Source: an uncultured Bacteroidales bacterium (lineage in GTDB: Bacteria > Bacteroidota > Bacteroidia > Bacteroidales > P3). Taken from it: a stretch of DNA of 44,163 bases. Below the pieces are notes generated by a model. That model made no database searches. It had not been told where the DNA came from and was given only the letters and a program-made list of their open reading frames with translations. Below are positions 16,420-27,772 of this stretch, in pieces (within the stretch, counting starts at the first letter, position 1; the number at the start of each line of letters is the position of its first letter). The position numbers and the translations under genes are program-made. The stretch spans positions 1-44,163 of the forward strand of contig ONFR01000034.1 in assembly GCA_900317125.1 (NCBI GenBank). The letters run 5' to 3'.

Positions 16420-16962
16420 CTACAGGTCGCGCATCTCCTGCTTCAGGAACTCAAGGGCTGACGCTGTGGGCTGTTTGCCTTCGGCCACGGTGGCAAAGAT
16501 AGTGCCGGCCAGGCGGGTCGGGTCGGCATCGGCCGGAATGGTGATGGCCGCCGAATTGATGACACCAATCATCTCGTCCTTCGCCTTGCGGACGCGTGCC
16601 CAGGCTTCGCTCGAGATATAGACCTGCTGACTGAGGTTGTGCTCCCACTCATCGCGGATGGTCTTGGTCATGACACCCTGCAACAGCTTGGTGTCCATGC
16701 CCGGCTGGTAGCAGCGCAGCACAAGGCTCTCCGGTGCAATACGCTCCAGAAAGAGCGCCATGCGCTCGTAGGCCTGCAACCGTATGGGGGTGACCAGTTT
16801 CACCGCCTCGCGGTGCTCATCCACCCGCATCTGCAGCATCTGCATCTTCTGCTGGTTGTCGAAATACCGCTTGGTGATGCGGAAAAAGAGATACCCTGCA
16901 AGCGCCAACGTCGCCAGCACCGCCACCAGGGCACTAAGAAATGCTATCACAAATATCTTCAT
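16420..16962 (-). CDS. One-helix membrane protein, uncharacterised
   Basis: A 180-residue protein with a single N-terminal hydrophobic helix (about 4-27) and a soluble helical body. The body has TPIRLQAYERMALFLERI and TIRDEWEHNLSQQVYISSEAW, which resemble an uncharacterised family widespread in Bacteroidota. The helix lacks a cleavage site, so it is probably an inner-membrane anchor with the body in the cytoplasm. It lies 72 bases downstream of lepA on the same strand and is probably co-transcribed. No enzymatic motif is seen. Confidence 0.7.
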   Translation of the reverse strand: MKIFVIAFLSALVAVLATLALAGYLFFRITKRYFDNQQKMQMLQMRVDEHREAVKLVTPIRLQAYERMALFLERIAPESLVLRCYQPGMDTKLLQGVMTKTIRDEWEHNLSQQVYISSEAWARVRKAKDEMIGVINSAAITIPADADPTRLAGTIFATVAEGKQPTASALEFLKQEMRDL

Positions 16963-17034
16963 TGTTGATATGTTAATCTGTTCTATCCGTTAATGTATAC
17001 TTTTAATATAAATATCTCCAAGCATTGCCTGGGG

Positions 17035-18840
17035 TTAATCCAGTTTCAGCACGGCGAGGAAGGCGCTCTGCGGCACCTCCACGTTACCCACCTGGCGCAT
17101 GCGCTTCTTGCCCTCCTTCTGTTTCTCCAGCAGTTTGCGCTTGCGGGTGATGTCGCCGCCATAGCACTTGGCCGTGACGTCCTTGCGCACCTGCCGCACC
17201 GTCTCGCGGGCGATAATCTTGCTGCCGATGGCCGCCTGTATGGCCACATCGAACTGCTGGCGGGGTATCAGTTCCTTCAATTTCTCGCACATGCGGCGGC
17301 CGATGGGGTAGGCATTGTCGACATACGTCAAGGTCGACAAGGCGTCCACGGGGTCCCCGTTCAGCAATATCTCCAGTTTGACAAGTTTCGACGGCTGGAA
17401 ACCGTTCAGGTAGTAGTCGAAAGAGGCGTACCCCTTCGAGATGCTCTTCAGTTTGTCGTAGAAGTCGAACACCACCTCGCCCAGCGGCAGGTCGAAGGTT
17501 ATCTCGATGCGGTCGGTGGTGAGGTAGGTCTGGTTCTTGAGGATGCCGCGTTTATCCATGCACAGCTTGATGACCGACCCGATAAAGTCGGCCTTGGTGA
17601 TGATCTGGGCGTGGATATAAGGCTCGTACACCTCGGCGATGTTGTTCGGCTCAGGCATGCCCGAGGGATTGTATACGTCCTTCTCCTCGCCGTTGGTCAG
17701 TTTCACCTTGTACTGCACGTTGGGCACGGTGGTGATGACGTCCATATTGAACTCGCGTTCCAGACGTTCCTGCACAATCTCCATGTGCAGCAGGCCGAGG
17801 AATCCGCAGCGGAACCCGAATCCCAACGCCAGCGAGCTCTCCGGCTCGAACGTCAGCGACGCATCGTTGAGCTGCAACTTCTCAATCGACGCCCTTAACT
17901 CTTCGTAGTCATCCGTATCGACAGGATAGACGCCTGCGAAGACCATGGGTTTCACTGACTCGAATCCTTCGATAGCCTTGTCGCAGGGACGCTCCACATG
18001 GGTGATGGTATCGCCCACACGCACCTCCTTCGAGGTCTTGATGCCGCTGATGATATACCCCACATCACCGGCTTTCAATTCCTTGCGCGGCTCCATGTTC
18101 AGGCGTAGCACGCCAATCTCGTCGGCATGGTAGTCCTTCTCGGTGCTGACGAATATCACATGGTCGTTGGTGCGGATAGTGCCGTTCATGATGCGGAAAT
18201 AGCTGATGATACCCCGGAAGGGATTGAACACCGAGTCGAAGACCAGTGCCTGCAACGGTGCCTCGGGGTCGCCCTTGGGAGCCGGGAAGCGGTCGACGAT
18301 AGCCCTTAGCACCTCCGGCACACCCATACCCGTCTTGGCGCTGCACGACAGTATTTCTTCACGCTTGCAGCCCAGCAGGTCGATAATCTCATCGGCCACC
18401 TCTTCGGGCATAGCGCTGTCGAGGTCTATCTTGTTCATCACGGGGATGATTTCCAAGTCATTCTCCAAAGCGAGATATAGGTTAGAGATAGTCTGTGCCT
18501 GGATGCCCTGCGTGGCGTCCACCACAAGCAAGGCCCCCTCACACGCTGCTATCGAACGGCTCACCTCGTAGCTGAAGTCCACATGACCCGGTGTGTCGAT
18601 AAGGTTCAGCACAAAGTCCTTGCCTGCGTTCTCACCATCACCGTCGTAACGGTAGTTCATCTGGATGGCGTGACTCTTGATGGTGATGCCGCGTTCCTTC
18701 TCCAGGTCCATGTCGTCCAGCACCTGGTCCTGCATGTCGCGTTGCGACACCGTGGCAGTATACTCCAAAAGACGGTCGGCCAGCGTGCTCTTGCCGTGGT
18801 CGATGTGAGCTATGATACAAAAGTTGCGTATGTTGTTCAT
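17035..18840 (-). CDS. lepA: Elongation factor 4 (back-translocase)
   Basis: A 601-residue GTPase, full length for LepA/EF4. G1 is AHIDHGKS (11-18), G3 is DTPGH (82-86) and G4 is NKID (136-139). The LepA-specific C-terminal domain ([19 protein letters not shown]) is present. It binds ribosomes and affects initiation or back-translocation under stress. It is transcribed from a promoter about 80 bases upstream, with the one-helix protein gene next on the same strand. Confidence 0.96.
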   Translation of the reverse strand: MNNIRNFCIIAHIDHGKSTLADRLLEYTATVSQRDMQDQVLDDMDLEKERGITIKSHAIQMNYRYDGDGENAGKDFVLNLIDTPGHVDFSYEVSRSIAACEGALLVVDATQGIQAQTISNLYLALENDLEIIPVMNKIDLDSAMPEEVADEIIDLLGCKREEILSCSAKTGMGVPEVLRAIVDRFPAPKGDPEAPLQALVFDSVFNPFRGIISYFRIMNGTIRTNDHVIFVSTEKDYHADEIGVLRLNMEPRKELKAGDVGYIISGIKTSKEVRVGDTITHVERPCDKAIEGFESVKPMVFAGVYPVDTDDYEELRASIEKLQLNDASLTFEPESSLALGFGFRCGFLGLLHMEIVQERLEREFNMDVITTVPNVQYKVKLTNGEEKDVYNPSGMPEPNNIAEVYEPYIHAQIITKADFIGSVIKLCMDKRGILKNQTYLTTDRIEITFDLPLGEVVFDFYDKLKSISKGYASFDYYLNGFQPSKLVKLEILLNGDPVDALSTLTYVDNAYPIGRRMCEKLKELIPRQQFDVAIQAAIGSKIIARETVRQVRKDVTAKCYGGDITRKRKLLEKQKEGKKRMRQVGNVEVPQSAFLAVLKLD

Positions 18841-19152
18841 CGTATTCTATGTATTCTTATCTTCCCATTCCGTCCCCGCAGACCAGCAGCCCCCGGCGAC
18901 AGGTAGGACTAAACAAAAATGCAAATATACGCGTTTTTTTTGATATAAGCGGTTTCCAGACATAAAGAAACTTCTTATGGTCTGATTTCTAACCGCTGGC
19001 GATATCTTTAAGACCTTTGTTCCTTTGCCTTCTCTACATTTATGTTTCGGTTGTTCAATGATAAAATACCATTGAACAGCAATACCGCTTTCTGTGAAGA
19101 ATGAATAACCAACATAGCATGCAGCTCCTATGGAGCACATTGCCATGTTCCA
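18841..19152. other. Gene-free stretch upstream of lepA
   Basis: It contains the lepA promoter (18922-18929) and an inverted repeat, TGTTCAATG (19052-19060) facing CATTGAACA (19070-19078) across nine bases, roughly 75 bases after the lipoprotein stop on the minus strand. A 99-codon open frame across it has no family-like sequence and I do not call it. Confidence 0.5.
18922..18929 (-). promoter_or_regulatory. Promoter -7 box of lepA
   Basis: On the minus strand TATATTTG is an exact TAnnTTTG box, about 82 bases before the lepA start. No clear TTTG lies 19-21 bases further upstream, so only the -7 element is supported. Confidence 0.55.
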
Positions 19153-19875
19153 TCAATCAATATGCCAGTTGTTCCATCCTGTGGTGTCGTAAATATTGAA
19201 CTGGACATCCAAATGGTGTGTGATGCCCGCCGGGATGTTGTCCAATCCCAACTGACTGAGTTCATGCCGGGTACCATCGGTGTGTAGTTGGAGCTGGTCT
19301 TCGCCCAGATAAGGCGGGCGGAGGCCATAGCGTGTGCGTGCTTCAACCCACTCCCACACATCGCGGGCATGCTCCACGGTCCGCTGGACAAAGAGGTCGT
19401 GAGTCCGCACATCGCCGCCATCGACAGTATTGAGTATGTCCGGCCGCAAGTACCAATAGAACGAGCCGCCGATATAGTCGTTGGGATGACGGTTATACAT
19501 CTCCTGTTCAAACCTTGTTATCTGTTCCTGCATCCACTGCGTCCGTGGCGAAAAGAGGGTGCATTTCAGGGACCAAAGGGAGTCGTTCCTATACCAAACA
19601 TTCAGTAGATAAATGGTGGTATCGGTCTGGCAAAGGTAGGAGACTGCCCTGCCGGTGCCATAAACGGTATCGCGGAATAGTGTGTAGCCGTATCGGGCTA
19701 CGTAATTCTCTATGGCTTTGTGCAAACTTGGCGATTCTCGCTGCTGCCAGAGGGGAACCATGCTGTTGTACAGGTTGGTCGTCACAGGGGAAATATCTTC
19801 CTTGTTGCATGATACTGATAACATCACTGCACAAAACGATGCTGCAACCATAAGTCGGGAAAGCAGTTTCTTCAT
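19153..19875 (-). CDS. Lipoprotein of unknown function
   Basis: A 240-residue protein with a lipoprotein signal (MKKLLSRLMVAASF..., lipobox SVSC, Cys23). The mature part is rich in Trp and Tyr (FYWYLRPD, DVWEWVEARTRYGL) and ends WNNWHID. I recognise no family and see no catalytic motif. It stands alone between lepA and eno on the minus strand, with a gene-free stretch on its downstream side and the eno terminator on its upstream side. An envelope location follows from the signal; nothing more can be said. Confidence 0.7.
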   Translation of the reverse strand: MKKLLSRLMVAASFCAVMLSVSCNKEDISPVTTNLYNSMVPLWQQRESPSLHKAIENYVARYGYTLFRDTVYGTGRAVSYLCQTDTTIYLLNVWYRNDSLWSLKCTLFSPRTQWMQEQITRFEQEMYNRHPNDYIGGSFYWYLRPDILNTVDGGDVRTHDLFVQRTVEHARDVWEWVEARTRYGLRPPYLGEDQLQLHTDGTRHELSQLGLDNIPAGITHHLDVQFNIYDTTGWNNWHID

Positions 19876-19991
19876 ATTGTATAAGTTTTAATTGCTGATT
19901 GTTTTTATATATAACGCAGAGAGGGCTATTTTCTGACATTATTTACCAACTTTTAAGAGTAGGGCACACCGGGTGACTAATTGCAAGACAA

Positions 19992-20029
19992 AAAAATACC
20001 CCGTGCGGATGTCCACACAGGGTATTTTT
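19992..20029 (-). terminator. Rho-independent terminator of eno
   Basis: AAAAATACCC (19992-20001) pairs perfectly with GGGTATTTTT (20020-20029), and the inner part continues with GTG/CAC and GG/CC pairs around a four-base loop. On the minus strand a T-run follows. It starts 20 bases after the eno stop. Confidence 0.88.
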
Positions 20030-20049
20030 GTATTGGTGTGATGTTGTTC

Positions 20050-21366
<1,317 letters not shown>

Positions 21367-21430
21367 TTACGATGTTGACGTACTTGGGGATGCCTTCCGT
21401 GGTGAACAAGAAACACTGGGGAGACAACCG

Positions 21431-21471
21431 AAAAAAGGAATGCAGAGATGAGCATCACCCCGCATTCCTTT
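21431..21471 (-). terminator. Terminator of the str-S10-spc-alpha array
   Basis: AAAGGAATGC (21434-21443) pairs perfectly with GCATTCCTTT (21462-21471) around 18 bases. On the minus strand the stem runs into TTTTTT (21436-21431). It begins 20 bases after the rplQ stop and should end the ribosomal protein transcript before eno. Confidence 0.88.
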
Positions 21472-21490
21472 ATGATGAGTATCCGAACAA

Positions 21491-21979
21491 TTATTCGGCC
21501 TTGGGAGCCTCTTCCACTGCGGGAGCTTCGACAGCAGGAGTCTCGGCATTTTCGGCCTTCTTGGCACGACTGCGGCGAGTGGACTTGGCTTTCTTCTCAG
21601 CGATGGGCTTGAGCATGTTTTCGTTGTAGTCGACGAGCTCGATGATGGCCATGGCGGAGTTGTCACCGTGACGGATGCCGGTCTTCAGGATGCGGGTGTA
21701 GCCACCGGGACGGTTAGCAATCTTCTGCGAGATTTCGCGGAAGAGCTCGTTGACGGCCTCTTTGCTGTGGAGGTAGCTGAAGACAACACGGCGGTTGTTG
21801 GTGGTGTCCTCTTTGGAGCGATTGATGAGGGGCTCGACATATACTCGGAGTGCTTTGGCTTTGGCCAGCGTGGTCTCGATTCTCTTCTCAAGGATGAGAG
21901 AAGTGGCCATGTTGGAGAGCATAGCAACGCGATGTGCGTGGGTTCTTGACAGATGATTTATTTTACAACCGTGTCTCAT
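21491..21979 (-). CDS. rplQ: 50S ribosomal protein L17
   Basis: A 162-residue L17. The core ([54 protein letters not shown]) ends near residue 125. An Ala/Glu/Lys-rich tail of about 35 residues follows, common in Bacteroidota L17 but absent from E. coli. It is the last gene of the alpha operon, just after rpoA, and is followed by the operon terminator. The start [10 protein letters not shown] matches the family. Confidence 0.96.
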   Translation of the reverse strand: MRHGCKINHLSRTHAHRVAMLSNMATSLILEKRIETTLAKAKALRVYVEPLINRSKEDTTNNRRVVFSYLHSKEAVNELFREISQKIANRPGGYTRILKTGIRHGDNSAMAIIELVDYNENMLKPIAEKKAKSTRRSRAKKAENAETPAVEAPAVEEAPKAE

Positions 21980-21984
21980 TTCTA

Positions 21985-22977
21985 TTATTCTTTATCTAAT
22001 TTATACTTACTAATGTTCATGCCGAATTCGAGATTCTTCGAGGCGACGAGGTTCTCGAGCTCGGTAAGCGATTTCTTGCCGAAGTTTCTGAACTTCAAAA
22101 GGTCGGCTTTGTTGAAGGAGACCAAATCGCCCAAGGTCTCGACTTCAGCGGCCTTAAGGCAGTTGAGTGCACGGACGGAGAGGTCCATGTCGACCAGCTT
22201 GGTCTTAAGGAGCTGACGGGTGTAGGCGGTGCTTTCGTCGTATTCTTCCTGCACGGGCTTGGGCTCGGCTTCGAGGGTGATGCGCTCGTCACTGAAGAGC
22301 ATGAAGTGCTGGATGAGAATGGTGGCTGCCTCTTTCAAAGCCTCTTTCGGATGTATGGAGCCGTCGGTCTGGATATCGAAAGTCAGTTTCTCGTAGTCAG
22401 TGCGCTGTTCAACACGATAGTCGCTGACTTCGTATTTGACGTTTTTGATAGGTGTATGGATAGAATCGACAGCAATGACACCGATGGGGTCGCCCGGCTT
22501 TTTATTCTCGTCGGCAGGGACATAGCCGCGCCCTTTCTCGATGGTGAGTTCTATCTTGAGCTCGGTGGTCGTCTCCATGTGGCAGATTTCAAGCTCGGGA
22601 TTGAGAACCTGAAAACCATTGAGATGGCTGTTGAGGTCGCCAGCCTTGAAGACTGACTGACCCACAACGACAAACGATACCTTCTCGGAATCGAACTCTT
22701 CGATTTGGCGGCGGAAGCGGATTTGCTTCAACTTTAGGATGATATCGGTCATGTCCTCAACCACTCCGGGGAGGGAAGAGAATTCATGGTCGACTCCTTC
22801 AATGCGTACTGAGGTGATTGCAAACCCTTCGAGAGAAGAGAGCAGTACTCTGCGCAACGCATTGCCGATGGTGATGCCGTAGCCAGGCTCCAAAGGACGG
22901 AATTCGAAGACTCCACGGAAGTCGTCGGCCTCGAGCATAACCACCTTGTCGGGTTTCTGGAAAGATAATATTGCCAT
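21985..22977 (-). CDS. rpoA: RNA polymerase alpha subunit
   Basis: A 330-residue alpha subunit. The N-terminal dimerisation domain (residues 1-230) contains [20 protein letters not shown]. The alpha-CTD (about 255-310) has the helix-hairpin-helix motif around [17 protein letters not shown] and [13 protein letters not shown], which contacts upstream promoter DNA and regulators. It lies between rpsD and rplQ as in the usual alpha operon. The length is typical for the phylum. Confidence 0.97.
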   Translation of the reverse strand: MAILSFQKPDKVVMLEADDFRGVFEFRPLEPGYGITIGNALRRVLLSSLEGFAITSVRIEGVDHEFSSLPGVVEDMTDIILKLKQIRFRRQIEEFDSEKVSFVVVGQSVFKAGDLNSHLNGFQVLNPELEICHMETTTELKIELTIEKGRGYVPADENKKPGDPIGVIAVDSIHTPIKNVKYEVSDYRVEQRTDYEKLTFDIQTDGSIHPKEALKEAATILIQHFMLFSDERITLEAEPKPVQEEYDESTAYTRQLLKTKLVDMDLSVRALNCLKAAEVETLGDLVSFNKADLLKFRNFGKKSLTELENLVASKNLEFGMNISKYKLDKE

Positions 22978-23078
22978 TTTTGAATGCTTTCTTATAATTG
23001 ATTTCTATGACCCTGACTCGTAAAGACCGACTGCATGAAAGGGCAGCCAGCAACAAGCCCCGGGCGACGAAAACACTA

Positions 23079-23684
23079 CTACTTGGAGTAGAGTTCGACA
23101 ATGAGCTGTTCGTTGATAGTCTCGGGGATATCGCTACGCTCAGGATAGCTGATGAATTTACCGGTGAGACTGGCGCCGTCCCATTCGAGCCATGCATAGT
23201 TGTTGGCACGAGAGGCGAGATTGTCGGTGATAATCTCCAAAGACTTGGAACGCTCGCGGACGGAAATGACGTCACCAACTTTCAGTTCATAAGAGGGAAT
23301 ATTGACCACGTTGCCGTTGACGGCGATGTGGCGGTGGGACACGAGCTGACGTGCCTGGGCCCGGCTGCAGGCGATGCCGAGACGATAGACAACATTGTCC
23401 AGACGTGATTCGATAAGCTTCATGAGCTCTTCACCGGTGATACCGCCACGACGGGAAGCTTCGGCGTAGAGTTTGCGGAACTGGCGCTCGAGGATGCCAT
23501 AAGTGTATTTGGCTTTCTGTTTCTCCTGAAGCTGGATGCCATATTCGGACACCTTGCCACGGCGACGGTTCTGACCATGCATACCGGGGGCATAGGGTTT
23601 CTTTTCGTAATACTTGTCGGGACCGTAAATCGGTTCGTGGAATTTTCTTGCAATTTTGGTTTTAGGACCTGTATATCTTGCCAT
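23079..23684 (-). CDS. rpsD: 30S ribosomal protein S4
   Basis: A 201-residue primary 16S rRNA binder ([15 protein letters not shown]...). The S4 RNA-binding domain is at about 90-155 ([29 protein letters not shown]). The N-terminus lacks the Cys cluster of zinc-binding S4 forms. In many bacteria S4 represses the alpha operon at translation; no leader structure could be confirmed here. It lies between rpsK and rpoA. Confidence 0.97.
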   Translation of the reverse strand: MARYTGPKTKIARKFHEPIYGPDKYYEKKPYAPGMHGQNRRRGKVSEYGIQLQEKQKAKYTYGILERQFRKLYAEASRRGGITGEELMKLIESRLDNVVYRLGIACSRAQARQLVSHRHIAVNGNVVNIPSYELKVGDVISVRERSKSLEIITDNLASRANNYAWLEWDGASLTGKFISYPERSDIPETINEQLIVELYSK

Positions 23685-23754
23685 TGTTTACAATTTTGAA
23701 TATTGAATACTGGTTGGGGTTTTGATAGGGGTACTAATCTGAATACCCATCGAA

Positions 23755-24144
23755 TTACACGCGACGGCGTTTAGGAGGACGGCATCCGTTGTGGGGAAGC
23801 GGAGTGACATCGACGATTTCGGTTACTTCAATGCCGCATCCATTGATTGCGCGGATAGCAGACTCACGTCCTGAACCAGGTCCTTTTACAAAGACTTTTA
23901 CTTTTCTTAGGCCCAAATCATAAGCAACTTTACCGCAATCTTCCGCAGCCATCTGTGCAGCATACGGAGTGTTTTTCTTCGATCCGCGGAAGCCCATTTT
24001 TCCAGCAGACGACCAAGAAATCACTTGACCGGCATTATTTGTCAACGAAATAATCACGTTGTTGAAAGAAGCAAAGATGCATGCTCTTCCAAGAGGTTCA
24101 ACTTTTACGACTCTTTTTTTGGTCGGTTTTGAAGTTTTTGCCAT
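23755..24144 (-). CDS. rpsK: 30S ribosomal protein S11
   Basis: A 129-residue protein of the small-subunit platform near the Shine-Dalgarno helix. The conserved blocks [35 protein letters not shown] and the C-terminal [13 protein letters not shown] are complete. It lies in the alpha operon between rpsM and rpsD, with about 70-90 base gaps. Confidence 0.97.
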   Translation of the reverse strand: MAKTSKPTKKRVVKVEPLGRACIFASFNNVIISLTNNAGQVISWSSAGKMGFRGSKKNTPYAAQMAAEDCGKVAYDLGLRKVKVFVKGPGSGRESAIRAINGCGIEVTEIVDVTPLPHNGCRPPKRRRV

Positions 24145-24232
24145 AATTTTTAATTGTGCTTGATTCTACTTATTTTACCCTGCTGCTCCGAGTTCAATTA
24201 TAATCCACAGCAGGTTGCTACACTTTACTTAT

Positions 24233-24610
24233 TTACTTGGTAGCTTTCTTTTTGTTAGCGATTGTTTTCTTCTTACCCTTACGAGTGCGGGCGTTGTTTT
24301 TGGTGCTCTGACCACGGAGAGGAAGACCGAGACGGTGACGGATGCCGCGATAGCAGCCGATATCCATCAGTCGCTTGATGTTCATTTGCACTTCGGAGCG
24401 AAGAGCGCCTTCCACTTTGTAGTCATCGTTGATGATGGTACGAAGGGTGTTCTGCTCATCGTCGGTCCAGTCCTGCACTTTCTTGTTCTCATCGATACCA
24501 GCCTTGGCCAGGATCTCGGATGCAAGGCTTCTTCCGATACCGTAGATATAGGTCAAACCTATAACGCCTCTTTTGTTTTTGGGTAAGTCAATACCTGCAA
24601 TTCTTGCCAT
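24233..24610 (-). CDS. rpsM: 30S ribosomal protein S13
   Basis: A 125-residue head protein that contacts P-site tRNA and L5. It begins [15 protein letters not shown] and contains [14 protein letters not shown] and [16 protein letters not shown]. The very basic tail ([17 protein letters not shown]) is normal. It follows the shortened rpmJ by 29 bases. Confidence 0.97.
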   Translation of the reverse strand: MARIAGIDLPKNKRGVIGLTYIYGIGRSLASEILAKAGIDENKKVQDWTDDEQNTLRTIINDDYKVEGALRSEVQMNIKRLMDIGCYRGIRHRLGLPLRGQSTKNNARTRKGKKKTIANKKKATK

Positions 24611-24639
24611 AAATTCTTTTTATTCTTTTTGTTAGTTAA

Positions 24640-24714
24640 TCATCCTTGTCTTTGTTTGAACTTAGCCACCTTGCACTCGGGGGATCTTTTCTTTACAGAA
24701 ACTCTTACTTTCAT
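24640..24714 (-). CDS. rpmJ: 50S ribosomal protein L36, internally shortened (24 aa)
   Basis: A complete small frame between infA and rpsM, the usual rpmJ position. It encodes MKVRVSVKKRSPECKV followed at once by AKFKQRQG and TGA. Bacteroidota L36 normally has 38 residues; here both ends align well but the middle 14 residues (the strand-turn-strand part around GRLYVINKKN) are missing in frame. L36 binds 23S rRNA near the peptidyl transferase region and is dispensable for growth in some bacteria. The intact reading frame, start and C-terminal KQRQG argue for a functional short form, but a local assembly deletion cannot be excluded. Confidence 0.85.
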   Translation of the reverse strand: MKVRVSVKKRSPECKVAKFKQRQG

Positions 24715-24772
24715 TTTTTATTGTATTAATCGATTAATTCTTTGGTGTATTTCAATGATACTACAAACAAGG

Positions 24773-24991
24773 CTATTTGTGACGATAGGTGATACGGCCT
24801 TTGGTGAGGTCGTAGGGCGACATTTCGATGGAGACCTTGTCTCCAGGAAGAATCTTGATGTAATGCATGCGCATCTTGCCGGAGATGTGGGCGATGATCT
24901 GATGTCCATTCTCCAATTCTACCCGGAACATAGCGTTTCCTAAGGATTCAGTGACTGTTCCGTCCAACTGTATGGAAGATTGTTTTGCCAT
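24773..24991 (-). CDS. infA: Translation initiation factor IF-1
   Basis: A 72-residue OB-fold protein ([29 protein letters not shown]...) that occupies the ribosomal A site during initiation. The conserved [19 protein letters not shown] and [11 protein letters not shown] blocks are complete. It lies between map and rpmJ as in most Bacteroidota spc-alpha arrays. Confidence 0.97.
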   Translation of the reverse strand: MAKQSSIQLDGTVTESLGNAMFRVELENGHQIIAHISGKMRMHYIKILPGDKVSIEMSPYDLTKGRITYRHK

Positions 24992-25003
24992 TTACTTATC
25001 GTA

Positions 25004-25777
25004 CTATTTGTTGTTTTCAATGAAATCGAATGTGGTGAGAATGTCGGGGCCGTTGGCTCCGATAGCTACGGTGTGTTCAAAATGGGCAGCAGGTTTGCCG
25101 TCCCTGGTTCGGCAGGTCCAACCGTCTTCGCGTGAGAAGACAACATTCTTAGAACCCATGCAGACCATAGGCTCGACAGCGATGACCAGCCCTTCCTTGA
25201 GGAGCGGACCAGTGCCGGGGACACCATAGTTGGGGACATTGGGGCTCTCGTGCATTTTGAAACCCACCCCGTGTCCGCAGAGTTCACGAACCACGGAATA
25301 GCCGTTTTTCTCGCAATGCTGCTGAACAGCGTGGCCAATGTCACCTACACGGTTGCCTGCCTTGCATTTCTCCAGACCGATATACAGCGCTTCCTTGGTG
25401 ACTTTCAAAAGACGCAGCATTTCGGGTGAAGCTTCACCGCAGGTGAAAGTGTATGCCGAATCAGACACATATCCGTTTAACTCAATAACACAATCAAGAG
25501 AGACATTGTCGCCCTCTTTAATGAAGAAATTATCTGAGGGAATACCATGCACAACGACATCGTTCACCGAAATGCAGAAAGCAGAGGGGAAACCCTCATA
25601 TCCTTTGCACAAGGGTATGCCGCCATTGTCGCGGATGAACTGCTCGCCTATTTTGTCAAGGTAAGCAGTGGTAACACCCGGCTGAATATGACGGCCCACC
25701 TCGGCAAGAGTCTTGCCGAGGAGACGGGCACTATCACGTATCAGTTCTATTTCTTCTTTTGTCTTAAGGAGTATCAT
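25004..25777 (-). CDS. map: Type I methionine aminopeptidase
   Basis: A 257-residue enzyme that removes the initiator Met from new proteins. Metal ligands are visible in VSLDCVIELNGYVSDSA (two Asp), HGVGFKMHE (His), VIAVEPMV (Glu) and the C-terminal FEHTVAI (Glu). It lacks the N-terminal extension of type Ib/c forms. It lies 12 bases upstream of infA and 18 bases after secY. Confidence 0.96.
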   Translation of the reverse strand: MILLKTKEEIELIRDSARLLGKTLAEVGRHIQPGVTTAYLDKIGEQFIRDNGGIPLCKGYEGFPSAFCISVNDVVVHGIPSDNFFIKEGDNVSLDCVIELNGYVSDSAYTFTCGEASPEMLRLLKVTKEALYIGLEKCKAGNRVGDIGHAVQQHCEKNGYSVVRELCGHGVGFKMHESPNVPNYGVPGTGPLLKEGLVIAVEPMVCMGSKNVVFSREDGWTCRTRDGKPAAHFEHTVAIGANGPDILTTFDFIENNK

Positions 25778-25795
25778 TCTAAGTAATTAGTTGAA

Positions 25796-27154
25796 TTATG
25801 CCTGAACGGACATAGATGTACGGCCTTTGATGCGACCAGTCTTGGTGAGACCGTCGTAGTGACGCATGAGCAGATGGCTTTCAATCTGCTGAAGGGTATC
25901 GAGGATAACACCAACCAGAATCAGCAGCGAGGTGCCGCCGTAGAACTGGGCAAACTGGGTGTTGACGCCAAAGAGACGGATAATAGCAGGAAGGATAGCA
26001 ACAATGGCCAGGAAGATAGAACCGGGAAGGGTAATCTTGGAGAGAACGCCTTCGAGATATTCGGCAGTCTTTTTGCCAGGTTTGACACCGGGGATAAAGC
26101 CACCGTTTTTCTTCATATCTTCAGCCATCTGATTGGGGTTGATGGCAATTGCCGTATAGAAGTAGGTGAACAGGACAACCAGGATAAAGAATACCAAGTT
26201 ATACCAGAAACCATTGAAGTCGGTAAAAGCCATCCAGAATTTAGAATCGGAATTGCCAGTGAATCCCATGAAAGTGATGGGAATGAACATGATTGCCTGA
26301 GCAAAGATGATAGGCATGACACCGGCGGCATTGACCTTGATGGGGATGTACTGACGCACTCCACCATATTGTCTGTTGCCAACGATGCGCTTGGCATACT
26401 GCACGGGGATACGACGAGTACCCTGAACCAGCAAGATGACGAGCAGAATGACAGCAAGCAAAGCGACAATCTCAATCAGGAACATCACAAGTCCGCCACC
26501 AGCATCGGTGAGACGGGAGACGAACTCACCAAACAGTGCGAAGGGCAGACGAGCAATGATACCAATCATAATCAACAGAGAGATACCGTTGCCCACACCT
26601 TTCTCGGTAATGCGCTCACCAAGCCACATGACAAAGAGGGTACCGGCAATCAGGATGATGATACTGGAAGCCCAGAAAGTCCAAGTGGGAGAGCTGCCAT
26701 CGAAAGGATAGATGGCGGTTGACGAGGCACCCAACTGATACATCATATTGGTGATGTAAGCAGGAGCTTGGAAACCGGTAATGGCAACAGTGAGCAGACG
26801 GGTAATCTGATTCATTTTTCTGCGGCCGTTCTCACCATCGTGCTGCATCTTCTGGAAATAAGGTATGACCATAACAAACAACTGAATCACGATGGATGCA
26901 GTGATGTAAGGCATAATACCCAAAGCAAAGATGGAAGCATTGGAGAATGCACCACCGGAGAACATGTTCAACAGACCCATCAGACCCTCAGAACCCTGAT
27001 TCTGGAGATTCTGCAACTGCGTAGGATCGACACCGGGCAGGACGACATAACAACCAATGCGGTACACAAGGACTAATCCCAGTGTGTAAAGAATTCTTTT
27101 CCGCAGGTCTTCTATCGACCAGATGTTTTTGAGTGTCTGTATTAATCTCTTCAT
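25796..27154 (-). CDS. secY: Protein translocase subunit SecY
   Basis: A 452-residue inner-membrane channel protein with about ten helices, starting MKRLIQTLKNIWSIEDLRKRI. The plug region after the first helix (QGSEGLMGLLNMFSGG), the cytoplasmic loops carrying RRIPVQYAKRIVG and the late GKKTAEYLEGVLSKIT segment match the family. It lies between rplO and map. The 91-base gap before it is larger than its neighbours' gaps and contains an 11-bp hairpin. Confidence 0.97.
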   Translation of the reverse strand: MKRLIQTLKNIWSIEDLRKRILYTLGLVLVYRIGCYVVLPGVDPTQLQNLQNQGSEGLMGLLNMFSGGAFSNASIFALGIMPYITASIVIQLFVMVIPYFQKMQHDGENGRRKMNQITRLLTVAITGFQAPAYITNMMYQLGASSTAIYPFDGSSPTWTFWASSIIILIAGTLFVMWLGERITEKGVGNGISLLIMIGIIARLPFALFGEFVSRLTDAGGGLVMFLIEIVALLAVILLVILLVQGTRRIPVQYAKRIVGNRQYGGVRQYIPIKVNAAGVMPIIFAQAIMFIPITFMGFTGNSDSKFWMAFTDFNGFWYNLVFFILVVLFTYFYTAIAINPNQMAEDMKKNGGFIPGVKPGKKTAEYLEGVLSKITLPGSIFLAIVAILPAIIRLFGVNTQFAQFYGGTSLLILVGVILDTLQQIESHLLMRHYDGLTKTGRIKGRTSMSVQA

Positions 27155-27194
27155 TATTGTTATTTTTTAGGTTTTGAAGTTGATGGAGTCATGA

Positions 27195-27236
27195 AGTTGA
27201 TGAAGCTATGTTTCTACAACAACGACTTCATCAACT
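27195..27236 (-). other. Hairpin in the rplO-secY gap
   Basis: AGTTGATGAAG (27195-27205) pairs perfectly with CTTCATCAACT (27226-27236) across 20 bases. GAAGTTGATG also occurs just outside the left arm, an imperfect direct repeat. No T-run follows on the minus strand, so an RNA processing or attenuation site is more likely than a full terminator. Confidence 0.5.
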
Positions 27237-27245
27237 CCATAAACT

Positions 27246-27695
27246 TTATTCAATTACTGTGGCGACACCGCCTTTGGCCTCAATTGCCTGCTTAGCAGCA
27301 GCAGAGAAAGCGTGAGCAGTGACATTGATGGCTTTGTTTAACTCGCCACGGCCAAGAATCTTAATGCGGTCCTTGCCCGAAATGAGACCATTCTGGCGGA
27401 AAACCTCGACATTGAATTCGGCAATGTTCTTGCTCTCGGCAAGGGCATTGAGAGTATCAATGTTGATACCGACATACTCAATACGGTTGAGGTTCTTGAA
27501 ACCAAATTTGGGAAGGCGACGATAGATGGGCATCTGACCACCTTCGAAACCAATCTTCTGATGGTAACCGGAACGAGCCTTTGCACCCTTGTTACCGCGA
27601 GTGGATGTGCCACCTTTACCGGAGCCAGCGCCACGGCCGACACGTTTGGAGTGCTTGATGGAACCTTTTGCGGGTTGAAGATTATTTAAACTCAT
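27246..27695 (-). CDS. rplO: 50S ribosomal protein L15
   Basis: A 149-residue L15 with the usual Gly/Lys/Arg-rich N-terminus (RVGRGAGSGKGGTSTRGNKG), which is unfolded off the ribosome, and a C-terminal domain (KILGRGELNKAINVTAHAFS). It binds 23S rRNA late in 50S assembly. It lies between rpmD and secY. Confidence 0.97.
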   Translation of the reverse strand: MSLNNLQPAKGSIKHSKRVGRGAGSGKGGTSTRGNKGAKARSGYHQKIGFEGGQMPIYRRLPKFGFKNLNRIEYVGINIDTLNALAESKNIAEFNVEVFRQNGLISGKDRIKILGRGELNKAINVTAHAFSAAAKQAIEAKGGVATVIE

Positions 27696-27772
27696 AACTA
27701 TTCTATATTTGAAGGTTTATTCGTTATCACAGAAAGAGGGAGCAAACTGCAACAACGGCTTTTCGACATTAA

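Noticed and set aside
18847..19146. 99-codon minus-strand frame upstream of lepA
   Set aside because: It spans the lepA promoter, shows no family-like sequence and is not coupled to a neighbour.
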